Below, in pieces: positions 16,211 through 25,629 of a DNA stretch of 64,000 nt. Position 1 is the stretch's first letter, and every line of letters starts with the position of its first letter. The stretch is from Candidatus Neomarinimicrobiota bacterium (lineage in GTDB: Bacteria; Fidelibacterota; UBA2242; B5-G15), in assembly GCA_017656425.1 (NCBI GenBank), contig JACDNV010000009.1:62001-126000 (forward strand), given 5' to 3'. The notes under the pieces were generated by a model. The model had not been told where the DNA came from and made no database searches. It worked only from the letters and a program-made list of their open reading frames with translations. The position numbers and the translations under genes are program-made.

Positions 16211-17913
16211 TTTACAAATAAAGGGATAAATTTAAACCGGGTTACTTCTACAAGTCCTTTATCAGTAAGCTTTATTTCTGGAATTACCGGTAAAGCAAGG
16301 AATGATAAAGTCATGAAAGGATTATCAATCTTGCAACCAAGTTTTTTTGATATTTTATTGAGATTATCACTTTTTTCTCTAAGTTTCATTAGAGGTTGGT
16401 TGCTCATTAGCCCAGCAATTGGTAAAGGTAATGATTCTACTATTTTCCCGTTTTCTACTACTATCTGTCCACCCCCCATCTTTTTAATTCCCTCTATTGC
16501 AAAAAGAATGTCTTCATCACTTATTCCTACTACAATTATATTATGTGAATCATGTGCCACAGTAGAAGCTATTGCGCCTCTTTTTAAGCCAAGTCCTTTT
16601 ACAAAGCCTATTCCAATGTTACCTGTAGCATGATGTCTTTCTACGACTACAAGTTTCACAATATCGCTTTCTGGCTGAGATGTAAGAAAACCATTAACAG
16701 GCTCAACTTCAATAATCGCTCTTTTTGTTATTATCTGATCAGGGATTATTTCGATCACGTTTATCTTCCTACTTTCAGCTTTTACTCTAATATCATCGAT
16801 ATTGACCGATTTTATGTTTATTGTATTTTTAAAATCTGGTATCTCTTCTTTATAGTCAAAGGCGATTCTACCATTTTCTGCTACCAGTTTTCCTCTTTTG
16901 TAAACCTGGATTATGTTAAACTTCTCCATATCATCAATAATAACAAGATCTGCAATATAACCGGGGGCTATAGCTCCTCGGTCGTATAATCTGAAATATT
17001 GTGCTGTGTTGAAGGATGCCATTTTTACGGAGATTATTGGATCAATGCCAAGGTCGATAGCCCTTCTTACCATTGTGTTAATATGACCATAATCAATTAA
17101 AAAATCTGGATGTCTGTCATCGGTGACAAAGCTGAAATTTGTATGGTTTCTGATATTTACAATTTTTATCAATTCTTCAAGATTTCTTGCTGCAGAACCT
17201 TCTCTTATCATTATATGCATTCCCCTCTCAAGTTTTTCCAATGCTTCTTCTTTCTTTGTGCATTCGTGGTCGGACTTTATACCTGCCAGTATGTAAGCAT
17301 TCAATTCTTTCCCAGATAGATATGGTGCGTGACCATCGATAATTTTCTTTTTAGCAGCATTTATTTTGTTTAATACCATATCATCACCATGTACAACACC
17401 TGGATAGTTCATAACTTCTGCAAGCCCTAATATTCTTTCGTGGCTTATCCATTTCTTTATATGTTCTACATCGAATTTTCCTCCATTTGTTTCCATATTT
17501 GTAGCCGGAACACAGGATGGAAGCATGAAAAATATATCAATAAAATCCATTTTTGATGATTCTATCATATATTCCAGCCCCTTTTCACCCATAACGTTCA
17601 CAATTTCGTGAGGATCGGCTACTACAGTTGTTGTTCCATTAACTACTACTGCTTTTCCAAACTCCAGTGGGGAAAGCATTGAACTTTCTATATGAACATG
17701 CCCATCGATAAAACCCGGCAATAGAGTTTTGCCCTTTAAGTCAATCTCTTGTATAGCTTCATAATCTCCAAAACCGATTATGTATCCATTTTTTACAGCT
17801 ATGTTATTTTTTTCAATTTTACCTGAAAAAACATTTATGAATCTTCCATTTTTAAATAAAATATCTGCTTTCCCGTCACCTCTTGCTATTTGTATTATGT
17901 TTTTTAGATCCAT
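16207..17913 (-). CDS. ade: adenine deaminase
   Basis: This 568-residue amidohydrolase hydrolyses adenine to hypoxanthine and ammonia in purine salvage. The metal-binding GFIDGHVHIESSM motif (about residues 68-80), EVMNYPGVV and the C-terminal signature AHDSHNIIVVG, special to Ade among amidohydrolases, are all present. The length is normal for the family. It is soluble, and the binuclear metal centre is usually Fe or Mn. Its ATG lies 2 bp after the stop of the upstream ttuA-like gene on the same strand. Confidence 0.95.
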   Translation of the reverse strand: MDLKNIIQIARGDGKADILFKNGRFINVFSGKIEKNNIAVKNGYIIGFGDYEAIQEIDLKGKTLLPGFIDGHVHIESSMLSPLEFGKAVVVNGTTTVVADPHEIVNVMGEKGLEYMIESSKMDFIDIFFMLPSCVPATNMETNGGKFDVEHIKKWISHERILGLAEVMNYPGVVHGDDMVLNKINAAKKKIIDGHAPYLSGKELNAYILAGIKSDHECTKKEEALEKLERGMHIMIREGSAARNLEELIKIVNIRNHTNFSFVTDDRHPDFLIDYGHINTMVRRAIDLGIDPIISVKMASFNTAQYFRLYDRGAIAPGYIADLVIIDDMEKFNIIQVYKRGKLVAENGRIAFDYKEEIPDFKNTINIKSVNIDDIRVKAESRKINVIEIIPDQIITKRAIIEVEPVNGFLTSQPESDIVKLVVVERHHATGNIGIGFVKGLGLKRGAIASTVAHDSHNIIVVGISDEDILFAIEGIKKMGGGQIVVENGKIVESLPLPIAGLMSNQPLMKLREKSDNLNKISKKLGCKIDNPFMTLSFLALPVIPEIKLTDKGLVEVTRFKFIPLFVN

Positions 17914-17915
17914 TT

Positions 17916-18833
17916 TTAACCTCGATTTTTCAATAATTTACTTTTTATACTGCATACAAAGCATATGGATGTTTTTGATGATGTCTTTTCACCACAAATT
18001 TTACAGCTACTTTTCCCAAATGAACTTTCTAACTTATTTTCTAATAATGGTTGGATTTTATCAAGGTAGCTAAAATAAAAATGAGCTTTTATACTTTTAA
18101 AGTGGCTTTCAAGGTTGTTTAGTGCTTCTTTATAATACAGACTATTTGCTCCTTTAGAGAGGGGGCATGTATCCCTAACATATTCTATGCCGCGTAATTC
18201 TAAGTATAGTTTTGTTTCCTGATCGGTTAGTCTTACCAATGGCTTTGCCTTCTTTGGATTGTTGTTTTCAGCAGGAATTACCGGATATTGCCGGGCTAGA
18301 TATTGCACATTTGAAAATAATAAGTTACCAAGTAAAGTGGCACTAACATCATCCAGGTTGTGTCCAGTGACTATAACATCGACTCCGATTTCTTTTGCAA
18401 TTTTTGATAGATAATAGCGTTTGAGCTTTCCACACACAGAGCATATCTTTTGTGAGAATGGTTTGCCAATCTCTATAATGGACAAGCCGAATAGCTCACG
18501 CATTAAGTAGGTATAAATTGGGATATTTTTTGATTTTGAAAATTTCAAAACTATTTTCTCAGATTTCTCTGAGAAGTCAACAATTCCAAGATTTATATGG
18601 ATTCCAACAGTATCATAACCAAGTCTATTTAAGATATCGATACAGGCAATACTATCTTTTCCACCTGATACTGCAACACCAATCCTTTCATTTTTATTGA
18701 ACATATTAAAATGTTTTATAGCCCTTTTCACTTGATTTAAAACATATTCATCGAAATGCAACTTGCAGAATTTTACATTATGTCTTGGTATTCTGAAATG
18801 TGCCTCTTTTTTACATATAGTACATTTCATCAT
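17916..18833 (-). CDS. ttuA: TtuA/Ncs6-type tRNA 2-thiolation protein
   Basis: This 305-residue N-type ATP pyrophosphatase carries the PP-loop AVSGGKDS near residue 55. An N-terminal zinc finger (CTICKK and CKLHF) and a C-terminal one (CKICGEK, CFVC) are both visible. So are a central CSVCG and a later Cys in DTCPLSKG, which would bind the catalytic Fe-S cluster. This arrangement is that of TtuA (TIGR00269-like), which makes 2-thioribothymidine at position 54 of tRNA in thermophiles. A related thiolase acting on another position is possible. It lies 2 bp upstream of ade and diverges from the alcohol dehydrogenase gene. Confidence 0.85.
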   Translation of the reverse strand: MMKCTICKKEAHFRIPRHNVKFCKLHFDEYVLNQVKRAIKHFNMFNKNERIGVAVSGGKDSIACIDILNRLGYDTVGIHINLGIVDFSEKSEKIVLKFSKSKNIPIYTYLMRELFGLSIIEIGKPFSQKICSVCGKLKRYYLSKIAKEIGVDVIVTGHNLDDVSATLLGNLLFSNVQYLARQYPVIPAENNNPKKAKPLVRLTDQETKLYLELRGIEYVRDTCPLSKGANSLYYKEALNNLESHFKSIKAHFYFSYLDKIQPLLENKLESSFGKSSCKICGEKTSSKTSICFVCSIKSKLLKNRG

Positions 18834-18913
18834 AGTAAAATAATTTAAAATAATTACTCGTATTTTTCTTAAAAAAATGTAAAATATATATTAGAAATAT
18901 GGGGGATAAACTA

Positions 18914-19939
18914 ATGAGGGCAATGGTTTTGGAGAAAAATGTTGATCTAGCCCAAGAGAAAAAACCTTTAAAGCTTATACAGGCTACATTAAAGGACCCG
19001 GGGGATGATGAGGTTTTGATAAAAGTGGATGCCTGCGGGGTATGTCATACAGAAATTGATGAAATAGAGGGACGTGCGAAACCGTCATTTTTCCCCATTA
19101 CTCTCGGACACCAGGTGGTAGGAAAGGTGGCCAAAGTAACCAACCCTGAGATAAGATTTAAAGAGGGTGACCTAGTCGGTGTAGCGTGGATTTATTCTGC
19201 CTGTGGATATTGTGAGTATTGTAAAACAGATAGAGAAAATTTATGTATACATTTTAAAGCAACCGGTAAAGATGCTCACGGTGGATATGCTGAGTTTATG
19301 ATTGCAAAAGAGACTTTTACATTTAGAATTCCAGAGGTTTATAAGCCTGAGGAGGCTGCTCCACTGTTATGTGCTGGGGCGATTGGATATAGAGCTCTTC
19401 GACTCTCTGGTATTGAAGAAGGAAAATTCCTGGGATTGATGGGATTTGGTGCTTCAGGGCATTTGGTATTAAAACTTGTTAAAAAAAGATATCCTCATAC
19501 TCATGTGTTCGTTTTTGCAAGAAGCGAGAAGGAAAGAGAGTTTGCAAAAAGTCTAGGAGCTGATTGGACAGGGAATATAAACGAGAAACCTCCTGAATTG
19601 CTACACGCGATAATCGATACCACTCCAGTATGGAGACCCGTTGTAGAATCGCTTAAAAATTTGAGGAGAGGGGGGAGACTTATCATAAATGCAATAAGAA
19701 AAGAGGATGAAGATAAAGATTGTTTAAGCGATATAAAGTATGAACGTGATCTTTGGAAGGAAAAGGAGATAAAAACCGTTGCAAATGTTACAAGGAAAGA
19801 TGTTCAGGAATTTATTGAACTTGCTGCAAAAGTTCCAATAAAACCTGAGGTTAAGACATATTTACTTGAGGAAGCTAATGAAGCAGTTTTGGAACTTAAA
19901 GAAGGCAAGATAAAAGGGGCAAAAGTTTTAATAATTTGA
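18914..19939 (+). CDS. zinc-dependent alcohol dehydrogenase family protein
   Basis: This medium-chain dehydrogenase is 341 residues from the ATG at 18914. That start has GGGGGAT placed correctly upstream; an in-frame ATG at 18899 lacks a ribosome site. The catalytic zinc ligands are Cys in CGVCHTEID, His/Glu in GHQVVGKV and a later Cys in LLCAGAIGY. The structural zinc site is CGYCEYCKTDRENLC. The cofactor loop has GLMGFGASGHL. This is an AdhP-like NAD(P)-dependent enzyme that interconverts primary alcohols and aldehydes. The stop TGA overlaps the TTG start of the broken sfsA. Confidence 0.88.
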   Translation: MRAMVLEKNVDLAQEKKPLKLIQATLKDPGDDEVLIKVDACGVCHTEIDEIEGRAKPSFFPITLGHQVVGKVAKVTNPEIRFKEGDLVGVAWIYSACGYCEYCKTDRENLCIHFKATGKDAHGGYAEFMIAKETFTFRIPEVYKPEEAAPLLCAGAIGYRALRLSGIEEGKFLGLMGFGASGHLVLKLVKKRYPHTHVFVFARSEKEREFAKSLGADWTGNINEKPPELLHAIIDTTPVWRPVVESLKNLRRGGRLIINAIRKEDEDKDCLSDIKYERDLWKEKEIKTVANVTRKDVQEFIELAAKVPIKPEVKTYLLEEANEAVLELKEGKIKGAKVLII

Positions 19940-20726
19940 GAGTAAATAAAACCTACATCTGTTACCCTTCTTTTATTGAGGCAAAATTAATAAGAAGATT
20001 AAATAGTTTTGTATTAGAATTGGAGACTAAAGATGGGATTGTTAAAGCCTATTTGCCAAATACCAGCAGGCTGTATGAATTTCTTAATCTAAGAAATGCA
20101 TTTTTCTTAATACCTACTAAGGGGGAAAATACAAATATAAAGTTATTTCTACTCTTTTTTGCACCCAATATGTATTTATTGATATCATCAAGATGAATGA
20201 AGTAACTAACATACTGATAAAAAAAGGCCAAATATCAAATCTGTTCATAGGCAAAATACGGATGGAATATAAGAATTTGAATTCACGATTCGATTTTCAT
20301 ATTGTGTTTGAGGGTGATGAACATTTTATTGAAGTAAAGACCTGTATGCTGTGTTACAATAAAGTAGCCATGTTTCCAGATGCTTCTACACCGCGTGGCA
20401 CTAAGCATTTAGGAGATCTTGAGAAAATTTCTAAAAGAAAAAATACTATATGCTATTGCCTTTATTTAATTCCAAGTTATAATGCAAAAGTTTTTATCCC
20501 CAATTCCTATACGGATTTTGAATATTATAAGACATTCGTCAATGCAAAAGGAATTAGTTTCAGATAATATAAGCTGGAATTTACTGATCCAGTCACTGTT
20601 GATTTAGGTTCTATTCAACAGGTAGTAATAGATTTTGATTTTTTAAACAGGGTAAATATTGAGCGTCGTCTGTATGTAGTAATTTACAGAAATCTGAAAG
20701 ATTCATATGTTAGAAAATTAATATGA
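19936..20726 (+). pseudogene. sfsA: sfsA, broken by a frameshift and an in-frame stop
   Basis: A TTG start at 19936 overlaps the adh stop and opens SfsA-like sequence (YPSFIEAKLIRRLNSFVLEL, PNTSRLYEFL). Near 20150-20172, just after a T6 run, the frame is lost. It resumes one frame over as VFIDIIKMNEVTNILIKKG and continues through FDFHIVFEG, EVKTCMLC and FPDASTPRGTKHLGDLEKI, the SfsA core. A TAA at 20565-20567 then interrupts it. The same frame goes on with YKLEFTDPVTVDLGSIQQVV to a TGA at 20726, matching the expected SfsA C-terminus. SfsA proteins are nuclease-fold/OB proteins of about 230 residues with poorly known function. Two lesions make a functional product unlikely. Confidence 0.8.
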
Positions 20727-20925
20727 AATAATGTCAGCCTCATAAAAATTTAAATTAATCTGGCATAAATTTTGTAGCATTAAAGGATTGCCTTAGATAA
20801 TAGTCAAAACGCTAGCTCTTTGAGACATTTTTACATAAAAGAAACTTTATATAGGGAAAAACTCTTACAATAATTCCCTGTTTAAACTTTCATGTAAATC
20901 TGAAAGGAAGGAAAGGAGGTGTAAT

Positions 20926-22029
20926 ATGGCAAAGATCAAAATTGCCGTTGTAGGGGTAGGTAATTGTGCCAGTGCTTTAATCCAAGGCATTCATTATTAT
21001 AAAAATAAGCCCGAAGATGAGGTAATTGGATTGATGCACTATGATCTTGCCGGTTATAAACCGGGGGATATTGAAGTTGTTGCTGCTTTTGATATTGATA
21101 AGAGGAAAGTTGGGAAGGATATTGCAGATGCTATATTTGCATTGCCTAATTGTACAAAGACAATTTATGAGGATATTCCTAAAACTTCAGTAAAAGTTAG
21201 GATGGGAAAAGTTCTTGATGGATTTGCTCCGCATATGAAGAATTATGATCCAAAGTATACCTTTGTATTAGCGGAGTCAAAAGAGCCAACAAAAGAGGAA
21301 ATAGTTCAGGTTTTAAAAGACTCTGGAGCTGATATACTGGTTAATTATTTACCTGTAGGTTCTGAAGAAGCGACCAAATTTTACGCTGATTGTGCTCTTG
21401 AGGCGGGAGTTGCATTTATTAATAACATTCCTGTTTTTATAGCGAGCAATCCTGAATGGGCAAAAAAATTTGAATCGGCAAACATCCCTTTAATTGGAGA
21501 TGATATTAAATCTCAATTAGGGGCGACAATTGTACACCGAATATTGACTGACTTATTTAAGAAAAGAGGTGTTAAGCTTGATAAAACCTATCAACTTAAT
21601 ACTGGAGGAAACACCGATTTTCTAAATATGCTAGATCGCACAAGGCTTTCATCGAAAAAGAAATCAAAAACTGAAGCTGTTCAATCTCAAACTAAGAATA
21701 GACTTCCCGATGAAGATGTTCACATTGGACCAAGTGAATGGATACCTTGGCTTAAGGATAATAAAATTTGCTTTATAAGAATGGAAGGAAGGTTATTTGG
21801 CGATGTCCCAATGAATCTTGAATTAAGGCTGTCGGTTGAAGATTCCCCAAATTCGGCTGGAGTGGCTATCGATTCGATTAGATGTGCAAAACTTGCCCTT
21901 GATAGAGGAATTGGTGGGATATTATACTCACCCAGTGCTTACTTTATGAAAAGTCCTCCTGTTCAATACCCTGATAGTGAAGCATACCAGATGGTAGAGG
22001 ACTTTATATCCGGTAAAAGGGAAAGATGA
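20926..22029 (+). CDS. inositol-1-phosphate synthase
   Basis: This 367-residue protein converts glucose-6-phosphate to L-myo-inositol-1-phosphate with bound NAD. The Rossmann motif [14 protein letters not shown] opens the protein. [45 protein letters not shown] and [12 protein letters not shown] are hallmark segments of the archaeal/actinobacterial-type Ino1. GGAGGTG precedes the ATG. Its last codons overlap the ATG of the IPCT-DIPPS fusion gene by 4 bp, so the two form one pathway operon. About 200 bases of non-coding AT-rich DNA between the sfsA remnant and this gene should hold the promoter. Confidence 0.95.
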   Translation: MAKIKIAVVGVGNCASALIQGIHYYKNKPEDEVIGLMHYDLAGYKPGDIEVVAAFDIDKRKVGKDIADAIFALPNCTKTIYEDIPKTSVKVRMGKVLDGFAPHMKNYDPKYTFVLAESKEPTKEEIVQVLKDSGADILVNYLPVGSEEATKFYADCALEAGVAFINNIPVFIASNPEWAKKFESANIPLIGDDIKSQLGATIVHRILTDLFKKRGVKLDKTYQLNTGGNTDFLNMLDRTRLSSKKKSKTEAVQSQTKNRLPDEDVHIGPSEWIPWLKDNKICFIRMEGRLFGDVPMNLELRLSVEDSPNSAGVAIDSIRCAKLALDRGIGGILYSPSAYFMKSPPVQYPDSEAYQMVEDFISGKRER

Positions 22030-23402
22030 TGAAATGTATAATTCTTGCAGCCGGAAAAGGTAGTCGAATGAACATGAGGGGTGTGCCGAAACCCCTCATT
22101 CCCTTTTTAGGGATGCCATTGATAGAAAGGGTAATATTAACATTTAAAAATTTTGGAATAGGGGAATTTATCGTTGTATTGGGCTATAAAGCTGATGTGG
22201 TTAGGGAATTTTTATCTGGCCTTATAGAGAAATATAATATTAAGATAGAGTTTACCTATAATAATGAATGGGATAGAGAAAATGGTTTATCACTACTGGC
22301 TGGAAAAGATTTTGTAAATGAACCCTTCATATTGACTATGACTGATCATCTGTTCGATGAAAAGATTATTGACAGGTTTTTAAGATATGTAAAAGACAAA
22401 AAGTCAGAAGGAATTTTACTCGCTGTTGATAAGAAAAAGGAAAATATTGATCACATAGATTTAAAAGATGTAACCAAGGTATATACGGTTGATAGTAAAA
22501 TAATTCGAATTGGAAAAGATTTAGATCAATATAATGCCTTTGATACCGGGCTTTTTTATTGTACACCAGAGGTGTTTGATGCTGCTGAGAAAGCTATAAA
22601 AAAAGGCAAAACTACACTTTCGGATGTTGTTCTTGAGATGGCAGCAAGAGATAAAGCATTTGTTTTTGATATTTTAGAAGAAATATGGTTTGATATTGAT
22701 ACAGAGCCAATGTTTAAAAGGGCTGAAAAATATTTTTTAAAAAAATATAATAAATCTGATAGAAAGGTAAACCTTGATGGTCCAGTATCTCGTTTGATAA
22801 ATAGAAAGATATCTTTACTGATAAGTAAATATCTATCATATAAAAATGTAACACCAATGCAGATTTCCATATTTAGTTTTTTATTAAGTATTGTAAGTGG
22901 GATTATTTTTATGATAAAAGGATATATTCCTTTATTGATTGCAGGTATTATTGCACAGTTATCTTCAATTATAGATGGATGTGATGGCGAGATTGCTCGT
23001 ATAAAGAATATGGTATCAGATACAGGTGGATGGATTGATTCTGTCCTAGATAGGTATGCAGATTCCTTTATATTAATTGGACTAACTGTTCATTCCTCAT
23101 TTTATGTCAGACATATTGTCGCATTACTAACAGGGTTTTTTGCTGTAATAGGAGGCTTTATAAACAGTTATACCGCTGATAAATACGATGGGTATTTAAA
23201 GAAGAAGTTAAAAAAGCATAAAAAACTTACACTTCGTCTAGGGCGTGATGTGAGAATATTTATTATTTTCCTTGGTTCTCTATTTAATATTCCTTTTATT
23301 ACGCTACTTCTGTTAGCACTTATTACAAATTTCGAGAATGTAAGGAGATTAGTCTCTATTTACAGAATTGAAGATAATAAAGTACTTTCAACAAAATCTT
23401 GA
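22026..23402 (+). CDS. bifunctional CTP:inositol-1-phosphate cytidylyltransferase / di-myo-inositol phosphate phosphate synthase
   Basis: This is a 458-residue fusion. Residues 1-235 are a sugar-nucleotidyltransferase-type domain ([29 protein letters not shown]). Residues 260-450 are a CDP-alcohol phosphatidyltransferase with DGCDGEIAR followed by [13 protein letters not shown], the Asp-rich catalytic signature, and several transmembrane helices. This arrangement is that of IPCT-DIPPS. The first domain makes CDP-inositol; the second joins it to inositol-1-phosphate, giving di-myo-inositol phosphate phosphate. The product after dephosphorylation is the compatible solute of (hyper)thermophiles. 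The phosphatase is not obvious nearby. A CDP-inositol-dependent phospholipid synthase is a less likely alternative. Confidence 0.9.
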   Translation: MMKCIILAAGKGSRMNMRGVPKPLIPFLGMPLIERVILTFKNFGIGEFIVVLGYKADVVREFLSGLIEKYNIKIEFTYNNEWDRENGLSLLAGKDFVNEPFILTMTDHLFDEKIIDRFLRYVKDKKSEGILLAVDKKKENIDHIDLKDVTKVYTVDSKIIRIGKDLDQYNAFDTGLFYCTPEVFDAAEKAIKKGKTTLSDVVLEMAARDKAFVFDILEEIWFDIDTEPMFKRAEKYFLKKYNKSDRKVNLDGPVSRLINRKISLLISKYLSYKNVTPMQISIFSFLLSIVSGIIFMIKGYIPLLIAGIIAQLSSIIDGCDGEIARIKNMVSDTGGWIDSVLDRYADSFILIGLTVHSSFYVRHIVALLTGFFAVIGGFINSYTADKYDGYLKKKLKKHKKLTLRLGRDVRIFIIFLGSLFNIPFITLLLLALITNFENVRRLVSIYRIEDNKVLSTKS

Positions 23403-23979
23403 AAAGACTTTCTTCAATATTCCATTACCAGAACATAGGATACATTAAAAAATGCTCAGGTGGTAATTGAAAACTATCTGGGTGCAAATATAAACCTACA
23501 ATTTTCAATATTAGCACATAAATTGAAAGGACATTCTATAAATAAAAATAGATGACATTAATTTTTGAAGTTATATGAATTTAAAATTGATAATACCAAA
23601 AATAATGCGAATATTTTTAAAGGAATTTTTTCGGACTGCGTTTTACAAAAGAAAATACGAAAGCTATTTGTAAACTGATTGAGTGACTTGAATTTGGTAG
23701 TAATGAGATTTCGGAGTTTTTGAAAATAGCTGACACAATTTCATTTTTTAATAATAATTTGATTTACTACCACAATAGGAATCCTTATAAAGGGGAGTAG
23801 ATATAATAAAATTAGTACTAAATGATTGTTTTTACGTAGGAGAAAAATATTTATTAAATTTCATCCATGAAAATTAGGTTCTTTATGAATTATTTTGGAA
23901 TATTTTAAAAGAATATAATATTGTAACCTGTTATTTCGATGAATATCTAAATGTGTTATTGAAAATGGAGGGAAGTCCA
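23403..23979 (+). pseudogene. non-coding stretch with scattered coding-like remnants, identity unknown
   Basis: No intact gene is visible. Several stop-bounded stretches still read like protein. One near 23452-23551 gives NAQVVIENYLGANINLQFSI. One near 23678-23801, with an early TGA, gives LEFGSNEISEFLKIADTISF then NLIYYHNRNPYKGE. One at about 23807-23979 gives VLNDCFYVGEKYLLNFIHEN, a TAG, then LYELFWNILKEYNIVTCYFD and LNVLLKMEG. The last runs in frame into the trxB start region. I read them as the debris of one or more genes replaced by stops and frameshifts; I do not recognise the family. Confidence 0.45.
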
Positions 23980-24903
23980 ATGTCTGATACACATGATGTA
24001 TTGATAATAGGTGGTGGTCCTGCTGGTTTGACTGCAGGTATTTACACATCTAGAGATAGATTAAATAGTCTTTTACTTGAAAAAGCTATGTGTGGTGGAC
24101 TGCCTGCAGCCACAGAAAAAATAGAGAACTATCCAGGTTTTCCTGAGGGTATTGCAGGATCGGAGCTTGTAAATAAAATGAAACGGCAAGCCGAAAATTT
24201 TGGCCTTAAAATAAATGAATTTGATGAGGTCAAGTTAATAGGAAAAGAGGACGGTATTTTTACTATTCAAACAGACAGAAATATTTATAAATCCAAAGCA
24301 GTTATTATCGCTTCTGGTAGTGTACCGAAAAAATTGAATATTCCCGGCGAAAAGGAATTTTTTGGCAGGGGTGTATCCTATTGTGCTACATGTGATGGTC
24401 CTTTTTACAAAGATAAAGATGTGGCAATCATTGGTTGTGGAAATTCAGGTCTTCAGGAAGGAGAGGGGCTTCTGAAGTTTGTAAAAAGTCTAACATTTGT
24501 GGAGTTCTTACCCTATATGAAGGCAGAGAAAATTCTCCAGGAAAGAATAAAAAAACATGACAATGTAAAATTTTATTTAAATCATGAAATAACTTCTATA
24601 AATGGAAAGGACTTTGTTGAATCTATAACTATAAAAAATAGAGATACAAGAGAAATAAAGGAAATTAGTGTAGACGGTGTGTTTGTATATATTGGTTTTT
24701 TGCCGGGGACAGATTTTATTAATGGTTTGGTTGATGTTGATCAATGGGGTTATATAAAGACTGATGAAGAGATGAAAACAAGTGTTGAAGGAATATGGGC
24801 TGTGGGTGACGTCAAGTCGAAAAAGTTCAGACAGATAGCAAATGCAGTAGGTGAGGCCGTAGTTGCTGCAATGTCAGTATCTGAATATCTCAGGAGTAAA
24901 TAA
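23980..24903 (+). CDS. thioredoxin reductase-like FAD/NAD(P) oxidoreductase
   Basis: This protein has 307 residues from the ATG at 23980, which has GGAGGG about 7 bases upstream; the in-frame ATG at 23965 does not. An FAD-binding IIGGGPAGLTAGIYTSR, the redox-active CATC in SYCATCDGPF, an NADPH-binding AIIGCGNSGLQEG and the C-terminal GIWAVGDVKSK with IANAVGEAVVAA are all present. It is soluble and transfers electrons from NAD(P)H to a thioredoxin-like partner. The thioredoxin-like gene seen in this window is dead, so the partner must lie elsewhere. EGEG in place of the usual SAAEEA after the NADPH motif is a mild divergence. Confidence 0.88.
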   Translation: MSDTHDVLIIGGGPAGLTAGIYTSRDRLNSLLLEKAMCGGLPAATEKIENYPGFPEGIAGSELVNKMKRQAENFGLKINEFDEVKLIGKEDGIFTIQTDRNIYKSKAVIIASGSVPKKLNIPGEKEFFGRGVSYCATCDGPFYKDKDVAIIGCGNSGLQEGEGLLKFVKSLTFVEFLPYMKAEKILQERIKKHDNVKFYLNHEITSINGKDFVESITIKNRDTREIKEISVDGVFVYIGFLPGTDFINGLVDVDQWGYIKTDEEMKTSVEGIWAVGDVKSKKFRQIANAVGEAVVAAMSVSEYLRSK

Positions 24904-24975
24904 ATAATTTTTAACCATTCATTTGCCATTTGTCATTTAATTACATATAATTAATTGTTAAAAGTGAGGATAGTT

Positions 24976-25560
24976 GTGAAGTTTTGTAATGTTAAAAGTA
25001 TTTTAATTGTCCTTCTATTAATTATTTTTTCAGTAACCATTGTAGAGTCAGGAGAACTGTTTACTTCTAATGTAAAAGCTAAAAGAGAGCAGAAGGTGAG
25101 TTACTTTTCGCGGTATTTCGGCGTTGCTGCCGGTAGTCTTATTGGAATTGCTTTTACTTACTTTGCAGCTACAGATGTCCCTGGTTTCCATGGTCCAAAA
25201 TGGAAAAACCTATTAACAGTAACACCTGCACTCATTTCAGGACCTATTATGGGGAAATATGTAGTTAGTAAGTTAACAGATAGGCTATTAAAAGCTAAGC
25301 CGAAGCCTGTAAAAGGATTGCTACTCGGCAGTTTATATGGTGCTATCGCAGGCACCGTGATATTCACTTCTTGTTTTGCACCAATGTTGATAACAGGTAA
25401 CTACCTTGGTACAATTAAATTTAATAATATGCCAAAAGACTATATTGTCATTCGATTATTGGGAGCATCCATTGCTGGGGGTATTGCTTACGGGGGTACC
25501 TTCGGAGCCCTGATTGGTGCGGGATGTGGCATAGGGATATCTTTCTATATAGGTTATTAA
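24976..25560 (+). CDS. uncharacterised glycine-rich membrane protein
   Basis: This protein has about 194 residues from GTG at 24976, preceded by GAGGATAGTT; a TTG at 24955 is a longer alternative. The N-terminus (VKSILIVLLLIIFSVTIVESG) is a signal peptide or first membrane helix. Three further glycine/alanine-rich hydrophobic stretches follow: GVAAGSLIGIAFTYFAA, GLLLGSLYGAIAGTVIF and GGTFGALIGAGCGIGISFY. Short-residue GxxxG packing suggests tightly packed helices. I do not recognise a family. It stands alone between trxB and the convergent sensor kinase gene. Confidence 0.55.
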   Translation: MKFCNVKSILIVLLLIIFSVTIVESGELFTSNVKAKREQKVSYFSRYFGVAAGSLIGIAFTYFAATDVPGFHGPKWKNLLTVTPALISGPIMGKYVVSKLTDRLLKAKPKPVKGLLLGSLYGAIAGTVIFTSCFAPMLITGNYLGTIKFNNMPKDYIVIRLLGASIAGGIAYGGTFGALIGAGCGIGISFYIGY

Positions 25561-25629
25561 AGATTAATATAGATATTTCCCCTCGCTATTAATGGTGAGT
25601 TAATATATTATTTATGTATTTAGATGGGG

